DNA of 28,683 nt from Fusobacterium sp. (GTDB lineage: Bacteria; Fusobacteriota; Fusobacteriia; Fusobacteriales; Fusobacteriaceae), in contig DXWL01000023.1 in NCBI GenBank assembly GCA_019416865.1, forward strand, positions 1-28,683, read 5' to 3'. A program made the translations under genes and the position numbers. This document shows, in pieces, positions 24,545 through 28,683 of the stretch (position 1 is its first letter; every line of letters begins with the position of its first letter). The notes beneath the pieces are model-generated. The model was given only the letters and a program-made list of their open reading frames with translations, ran no database searches and was not told the origin of the DNA.

Positions 24545-25210
24545 ATGAATAGTTATGAAAATTATATAAATGATATTACAAAAATCGGTAGAAGTACAAT
24601 GCTTCTTGGAATCGTTGTAAGCCTTCTTCCTCCAATGATTATGACATTTGTTTTTGGATTTAACCCAGGAATAGGGGCAATAATAGCTGGAGCTATTTCT
24701 CAGATGTCTGTTTCAGGAGCTTTCTATTTCAGTGAACCTATAAGCTATTATCCAATCGTTGGAAGAGCTGGATTATATATGGGATTCCTTTCAGGAAACC
24801 TTGTTAATATGAGAATACCTGCTGCAATATCAGCTGTTGAAAGTTCTGGATATGAAACAGGAACAGATGAGGGAGCAATTATGGGAACAATCGGTATAGG
24901 AGTATCTATTTGGGTAGGAATTTTCTTCTTAATGCTTTCAGTTCTTGCTGGACAAACTCTATTATCAAAACTTCCTGAGTCATTTATGACTGTACTTAGC
25001 TTAATAATCCCTGCATTATTCGGAGGAGTTTTTGCTCAGTTTGCTGTTAAATCTCCAAAAACAGGAATATTTGCTCTTGCAGTATCATTTGTAATGACAA
25101 AGTTAGTAGCTTTAATTCCTGGAAATCCATCTTTCATAGTAACTTTAGTATCTGTATTTACAACAATAACATTTGCTAAAAAAATAATGGATAAAGAGCA
25201 TAAAGCATAA
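24545..25210 (+). CDS. Polytopic membrane protein, partner of the DUF5058-type protein
   Basis: I do not recognise a named family. The 221-residue protein has about six hydrophobic segments rich in Gly and Ser, an internal loop E-P-I-S-Y-Y-P-I-V-G-R-A-G, and a conserved-looking A-A-I-S-A-V-E-S-S-G-Y-E-T-G-T-D-E-G. The ATG at 24545 is preferred to the one at 24539, because GAGGTG ends eight bases before the former but only two before the latter. It lies 26 bases after the DUF5058-type gene and is similar in size. The two probably form a complex. A transporter role is inferred from the two hydrolase genes that follow. Confidence 0.65.
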   Translation: MNSYENYINDITKIGRSTMLLGIVVSLLPPMIMTFVFGFNPGIGAIIAGAISQMSVSGAFYFSEPISYYPIVGRAGLYMGFLSGNLVNMRIPAAISAVESSGYETGTDEGAIMGTIGIGVSIWVGIFFLMLSVLAGQTLLSKLPESFMTVLSLIIPALFGGVFAQFAVKSPKTGIFALAVSFVMTKLVALIPGNPSFIVTLVSVFTTITFAKKIMDKEHKA

Positions 25211-25242
25211 ATAAAACTAAGAGGTTAAAAGGAGGATTCTTT

Positions 25243-26361
25243 ATGAATAGAGAAAGACTTATAAACTCTTTTCTAGAAATGATAAAAATACATTCACCTT
25301 CAAAAAATGAAGCTGCTTTTGCAGAATATATGGTGAATCTTTTAAAAGATATGGGAGCTGAAATATATCTTGATGAAGGATATAAAAACTATGGAGGAAA
25401 TGCTCCTGTTATATTTGCCAAAGTAAAAGGAAATATAGAAGGAGAGGGAGTAACTCTTGCTGCTCATATGGATGTTATAGAGCCAAATTTAAATGTTAAT
25501 CCAATTTTTGAAGGAGATATAATCAAAACAGATGGTACTACAACTCTTGGAGGAGATGATAAGGGCGGAATCGCAAGTATCGTTGAAGTTTTAAGAACTC
25601 TTAAAGAAACTGGAGCTTCTCACGAAGATATCTACATTGTTCTTACACCTTGTGAAGAAACAAGTATGTTGGGAGCAAAAAATGTAAACTGGGATTTAGT
25701 TCCTGAAAATATAAAACCTGCTAAAAATATGCTTGTTATTGATAATGCAGGAAGAGCAGGAATAATTGCTCATACTGCTCCAAGTAAATATGATTTTGAA
25801 ATCACTTTTACAGGAAGAAAAGCTCATGCAGGAATAGAGCCTGAAAAAGGAATAAATGCAATAAATGTTGCAGCTCTTGCAATATCAAAAATGGAAATGG
25901 GGCGTATCGATGCTCTTACTACATCAAATATTGGTGTAATAAATTCTGAATTCCCTACAAATGTTGTTTCAGATAACTGCTTTGTAAAAGGGGAAGTAAG
26001 AAGCCATTCAGAAGAAAAAATAATAGAAGTTATAAAAAAATATGAAGAAGCTTGTAAAGAGGCTGTTGCAAAAATGGGTGGAGAATATAAACTTGAATAC
26101 AGCTGCGATTATCCTAATTTAAAACCAAAAGATGATCTTAAATTTGCAAAAGAGTTTGCAGCTGTTTATGAAAGTCTTGGAGTTGAAACAGAACTTAAGG
26201 TTATAGGTGGAGGTTCTGACAGTAATATTTTTGCAAAAGAGGGATATAACTCTATTATAATTGGAGTGGGAATGTATGATGTTCACACTGTTGATGAAAA
26301 ACTTGACACACTTGAACTTTTCAAAACTACAGAGGCAGTAATAAAATATATTTCCAAATAG
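25243..26361 (+). CDS. PepT-like M20 metallopeptidase
   Basis: This cytoplasmic zinc-dependent peptidase has 372 residues and looks like peptidase T relatives of the M20 family. Metal-site motifs are in the expected order: A-A-H-M-D-V (H75, D77), G-G-D-D-K-G-G (D105/D106), P-C-E-E-T (E138 general base, E139), V-I-D-N (D167), and D-V-H-T-V-D-E near residue 345. The dimerisation lid is present around K-A-H-A-G-I-E-P. Related enzymes cut tripeptides or dipeptides from the N-terminus; the substrate is not fixed by these motifs. AAGGAGG precedes the ATG. It is the third gene of the operon, between the membrane pair and a second M20 enzyme. Confidence 0.88.
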   Translation: MNRERLINSFLEMIKIHSPSKNEAAFAEYMVNLLKDMGAEIYLDEGYKNYGGNAPVIFAKVKGNIEGEGVTLAAHMDVIEPNLNVNPIFEGDIIKTDGTTTLGGDDKGGIASIVEVLRTLKETGASHEDIYIVLTPCEETSMLGAKNVNWDLVPENIKPAKNMLVIDNAGRAGIIAHTAPSKYDFEITFTGRKAHAGIEPEKGINAINVAALAISKMEMGRIDALTTSNIGVINSEFPTNVVSDNCFVKGEVRSHSEEKIIEVIKKYEEACKEAVAKMGGEYKLEYSCDYPNLKPKDDLKFAKEFAAVYESLGVETELKVIGGGSDSNIFAKEGYNSIIIGVGMYDVHTVDEKLDTLELFKTTEAVIKYISK

Positions 26362-26384
26362 GATTTAGGAAGTGAAAGATTAAA

Positions 26385-27704
26385 ATGACTAAAGAAGAAT
26401 TAAAAGAAAAAGTAGTAAAAGCTATTGAAGAAAATAAAGATGTTATAATTGGGGCAGGAAGAAAAATATATGCAAATCCTGAATTTGGTTACAAAGAATT
26501 TGAAACTACAAAAACTGTAAGAGAATTTTTCAAAAATGAATTTGGAATAGAAACAGAGGATAAAATTGCATATACTGGGTGCAGAGCCAGAATAAACGAA
26601 GATAAACAAGGTCCTAAAATTGCAGTGCTTGGAGAACTTGATGGAATATCATGCAGTGAACACTGTGATGCCAATGCAATAGGTGCTTCTCATACTTGTG
26701 GGCATAATGTTCAGATAGCAGGTATGCTTGGGGCAGCAGTTGGGCTTATAAAATCAGGAGTGTATAAAGAACTTGACGGAAAAATTGATTTTATGGCAAC
26801 ACCTGCAGAAGAATTTATTGAACTTGCATACAGAAGTCAATTAAAAAAAGATGGAGAGATAAAATTCTTTGGAGGAAAACAAGAGCTTATCAGAAGAGGG
26901 GCTTTTGATGATGTAAACATGGCTCTTATGTTCCATGTTCTTGATACAGGTGATAAAAAAGTTTTAACAGGTCCTGTAAGTAATGGATTTATAGGAAAAG
27001 AAGTTAAATTCATTGGAAAAGAAGCTCATGCAGGTTCAGCTCCTTATGAAGGAATAAATGCACTTAATGCAGCTATGCTTGCAATAAACAATGTTCATGC
27101 TCAAAGAGAAACTTTCAAAGAAGCTGACAGAGTAAGATTTCACCCCATCATTACAAAAGGTGGAGATATTGTAAATGTTGTCCCTGCTGATGTAAGAATG
27201 GAATCTTATGTAAGAGCGAGAACTATCAGTGGAATGATAGATGCAAATATGAAAGTAAACAGAGCTTTAATGGCAGGAGCTATGGCTGTGGGAGCTGGAA
27301 TAGAAATTACAGAACTTCCAGGATATCTTCCTATTTTAAGACATGATAATATGGAAAAAGTATTAAGAGAAAATCTTAAATATATAGGGCTTACAGATAA
27401 TGATATCATTGAAGGCGGAGATTTTACAGGATCATTTGATTTTGGAGATGTATCACATCTTATTCCAACACTTCACCCAATGTTTGGAGGAGTAAAAGGA
27501 GCACTTCATACAAGAGAATATAGAATTGCTGATGAAGAGTATGCTTATCTTGCTCCAGCAAAAGCAATGGCACTTACTATTGTAGATCTTTTATTTGATA
27601 ATGCTGCAAAAGCAAAAGAAATTCTAAAAGATTTCAAACCTGCTATGACAAAAGAAGAATATTTAGCATTTATGGAATCTAATGATAAAACAATAAAGGC
27701 GTAA
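26385..27704 (+). CDS. M20D amidohydrolase (AbgB / N-acyl amino acid hydrolase type)
   Basis: This 439-residue enzyme belongs to the M20D group, which hydrolyses amide bonds of N-acyl, N-aroyl or aminobenzoyl amino acids. The metal-site cysteine and histidine are in S-H-T-C-G-H-N (C105, H107), and the general base is in P-A-E-E (E142, E143). The lid motif is G-K-E-A-H-A-G-S-A-P-Y-E-G-I-N-A, and a late histidine lies in G-A-L-H-T-R-E-Y. The N-terminal N-P-E-F-G-Y-K-E-F-E is typical of M20D. Length is normal. No AbgT-type carrier gene is near; the two membrane proteins upstream may take that place. It is the last gene of the operon and is followed by a strong terminator. Confidence 0.88.
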   Translation: MTKEELKEKVVKAIEENKDVIIGAGRKIYANPEFGYKEFETTKTVREFFKNEFGIETEDKIAYTGCRARINEDKQGPKIAVLGELDGISCSEHCDANAIGASHTCGHNVQIAGMLGAAVGLIKSGVYKELDGKIDFMATPAEEFIELAYRSQLKKDGEIKFFGGKQELIRRGAFDDVNMALMFHVLDTGDKKVLTGPVSNGFIGKEVKFIGKEAHAGSAPYEGINALNAAMLAINNVHAQRETFKEADRVRFHPIITKGGDIVNVVPADVRMESYVRARTISGMIDANMKVNRALMAGAMAVGAGIEITELPGYLPILRHDNMEKVLRENLKYIGLTDNDIIEGGDFTGSFDFGDVSHLIPTLHPMFGGVKGALHTREYRIADEEYAYLAPAKAMALTIVDLLFDNAAKAKEILKDFKPAMTKEEYLAFMESNDKTIKA

Positions 27705-27734
27705 ACCAATTAACGATAAATAACCAAACCAAGT

Positions 27735-27775
27735 AAAAACAAAGGGAAGCCCAAAAGCCTCCCTTTGTTTTTATA
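27735..27775 (+). terminator. Terminator of the DUF5058/M20 operon
   Basis: AAAAACAAAGGGA (27735-27747) pairs perfectly with TCCCTTTGTTTTT (27760-27772), and GC/GC pairs extend it past one mismatch. T-runs lie on the 3' side on both strands, so it may also stop transcription of the convergent Lnu-like gene. Confidence 0.9.
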
Positions 27776-27815
27776 TAAATTCAGTCTATGTTACTAGCTA
27801 GATTATAATATATTT

Positions 27816-28301
27816 TTATAAATTTTCAAGAATTGAAATATCATGTTTATCTTTTTCTCTTAATTCATATCCCGTATGAAAAATTTTTTGTCCTTTTAAA
27901 GAGATACAAGGAATTATTTTTCCTTCAAAATTTACATTATCAAAATAATCTTTTTCAAATTCATACCATCCACCTTCTAAATTAGCTTGTTTTGATGTTC
28001 CGTCAGTTGCTAAAATAAATGGGTGAATATCTAAATATCCAAATTCATCACTATAAAGTTCTATTCTAACAGGACTCCAATCAGTATCTATTTTATAACC
28101 AATTTTTAAAAGTATTTCTAATAATTTTTCTGTGTATTTTTCATCAAAGTCAATATCAATATCCCTATGAGGTCTTGTTTGTTTTCCTGCCAAGATATCT
28201 ACTCCCCAACCTCCATCAAGCCAATATGTAATTCCTATATTTTCAAATATTTCTATTACTTTTATTAAATCTTTTTTTGTTGTTATTTCTTTTCTAGTCA
28301 T
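27816..28301 (-). CDS. Lincosamide nucleotidyltransferase-like protein (LnuA/LnuC type)
   Basis: This protein of 161 residues matches the small Lnu(A)/Lnu(C) family, which inactivates lincomycin and clindamycin by adding a nucleotide. The N-terminal half has Y-W-L-D-G-G-W-G-V-D-I-L-A-G-K-Q-T-R (26-43) and H-R-D-I-D-I-D-F-D (45-53), with the metal-binding aspartates D47 and D49. Further family-like segments are G-Y-L-D-I-H-P, Q-A-N-L-E-G-G and K-I-P-C-I-S. Length is as in the family (about 161-164). It diverges from the textbook proteins at many positions, so activity on lincosamides is likely but unproven; another small-molecule target is possible. GGAGG precedes the ATG. A long structured leader suggests induction by ribosome stalling. 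Confidence 0.82.
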   Translation of the reverse strand: MTRKEITTKKDLIKVIEIFENIGITYWLDGGWGVDILAGKQTRPHRDIDIDFDEKYTEKLLEILLKIGYKIDTDWSPVRIELYSDEFGYLDIHPFILATDGTSKQANLEGGWYEFEKDYFDNVNFEGKIIPCISLKGQKIFHTGYELREKDKHDISILENL

Positions 28302-28325
28302 ATAATCCTCCCATAAATACTACAA

Positions 28326-28355
28326 AAGGCTCTTTTGCATATACAAAAAAGCCTT
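28326..28355 (-). terminator. Attenuator hairpin in the leader of the Lnu-like gene
   Basis: AAGGCT (28326-28331) pairs with AGCCTT (28350-28355) and TTTTG (28333-28337) with CAAAA (28344-28348), with one mismatch between the blocks. On the minus strand it is followed by a short T-run (TTTTGTAG), then the ribosome-binding site and start of the Lnu-like gene. It lies inside the transcript rather than after a gene. Confidence 0.65.
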
Positions 28356-28471
28356 ACATCACAATATATCTAAATAAAAATACAGAAACTTATATTTTAA
28401 ATAAAAAATTAGATGAAAGACAATTTATTTAAGTATACACAAAAAGAACTACCATTGTAGTTTAACTTTTT
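28332..28471 (-). promoter_or_regulatory. Alternative pairings (anti-terminator and anti-anti-terminator) in the leader
   Basis: In minus-strand RNA the segment at 28433-28446 (CUUUUUGUGUAUAC) can pair with 28332-28344 (GUAUAUGCAAAAG) over 13 pairs with one bulge and two G-U. This would destroy the attenuator hairpin. The same segment's CUUUUU (28441-28446) can instead join an upstream hairpin. There AACTAC/GTAGTT (28457-28462 with 28447-28452) plus AAAAAG/CTTTTT (28466-28471 with 28441-28446) give 12 pairs with a three-base bulge. The two outcomes exclude each other. Confidence 0.6.
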
Positions 28472-28497
28472 TAAATCTGTGTTTAACTTAAAGCAAA

Positions 28498-28527
28498 TTA
28501 TCTTATATCCATTTTCTCTCCTTTCAT
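28498..28527 (-). CDS. Leader peptide of the Lnu-like gene (4 or 9 codons)
   Basis: A short frame upstream of the attenuator reads Met-Asp-Ile-Arg-stop from the ATG at 28512. Read from the in-frame ATG at 28527 it gives Met-Lys-Gly-Glu-Lys-Met-Asp-Ile-Arg. AAAGGAGAG sits at ideal distance before the inner ATG, and AAGGA before the outer one. It is too short to be a stable protein. Short leader frames before antibiotic-resistance genes act as sensors: a drug-stalled ribosome changes folding of the downstream RNA. Confidence 0.6.
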   Translation of the reverse strand: MKGEKMDIR

Positions 28528-28545
28528 ACCAATATCCTTTCATTG

Positions 28546-28554
28546 ATTATATCA
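28546..28554 (-). promoter_or_regulatory. Extended -10 promoter of the Lnu-like transcript
   Basis: The minus strand reads TGATATAAT, a perfect extended -10, about 20 bases before the leader peptide start and 245 bases before the Lnu-like start codon. No clear -35 box is visible. Confidence 0.6.
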
Positions 28555-28683
28555 TATAATATAAAAAAATTATAATATAATTTCTCTATTTTTTTTAAAT
28601 AGAAAAAGACTGCAAACAAATTTCTTTTTGTAGTGAACCCATTTTCTTAGACACATATTTTAATTATTGATTAACAAGGATTG
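28555..28683. other. AT-rich right edge without a gene
   Basis: All three minus-strand frames entering from the right edge hit stop codons within 25 bases, and no plus-strand frame looks coding. A small inverted repeat CTATTT/AAATAG lies around 28585-28602. Nothing else can be supported here. Confidence 0.5.

Noticed and set aside
28600..28683. Possible insertion-sequence end at the right edge
   Set aside because: The sequence is less AT-rich than its surroundings around 28630-28650, but no terminal repeat, target duplication or transposase frame is visible within the window.

Overview
This is a low-GC window with heavy use of ATA, AGA and TTA codons. It combines a C-terminal β-barrel autotransporter (so there is an outer membrane), [FeFe]-hydrogenase maturation, several radical-SAM enzymes and strong AGGAGG ribosome-binding sites. 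That combination points to an anaerobic, amino-acid-fermenting Fusobacterium. The genus call is an inference from gene content and style; nothing here fixes the species. I saw no rRNA, tRNA, CRISPR array or intact insertion sequence.

Left part (1-9.8 kb): a 5'-cut autotransporter adhesin gene; a lone HipA-like kinase gene; a CPA1 K+/H+ antiporter gene; a small protein-kinase-fold gene behind a strong promoter that carries a palindrome; a MarC-family membrane protein gene; and hydG on the opposite strand, with hydE and hydF not in the window. Convergent genes are separated by clear hairpin terminators.

Middle part (9.9-21.1 kb): a POT-family peptide transporter gene that lacks the first glutamate of the ExxERF motif. 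Next is a four-gene operon: a TruA-like pseudouridine synthase with a C-terminal KH motif, a small HD-domain protein, a radical-SAM protein of unknown function, and uracil-DNA glycosylase. A 153-base nested inverted repeat separates this operon from a convergent five-gene operon for 2-aminoethylphosphonate. That operon encodes a binding lipoprotein, an ATPase and a fused permease for uptake, then PhnX and PhnW, which turn the substrate into phosphate, acetaldehyde and alanine.

Right part (21.2-28.7 kb): an unusual biotin synthase gene; a regulator gene with an inverted repeat around its -10 box; and a four-gene operon with a near-consensus promoter and a palindrome just after the expected transcription start. 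The operon encodes a DUF5058-type membrane protein, a second membrane protein, a PepT-like M20 peptidase and an M20D amidohydrolase. It reads as an uptake-and-hydrolysis system for an unknown amide or peptide and is the best candidate for an undescribed pathway. The window ends with a lincosamide nucleotidyltransferase-like (Lnu) gene. Its leader holds a 4- or 9-codon open reading frame and three mutually exclusive RNA pairings ending in a hairpin just before the ribosome-binding site, which is what an antibiotic-responsive attenuator looks like.
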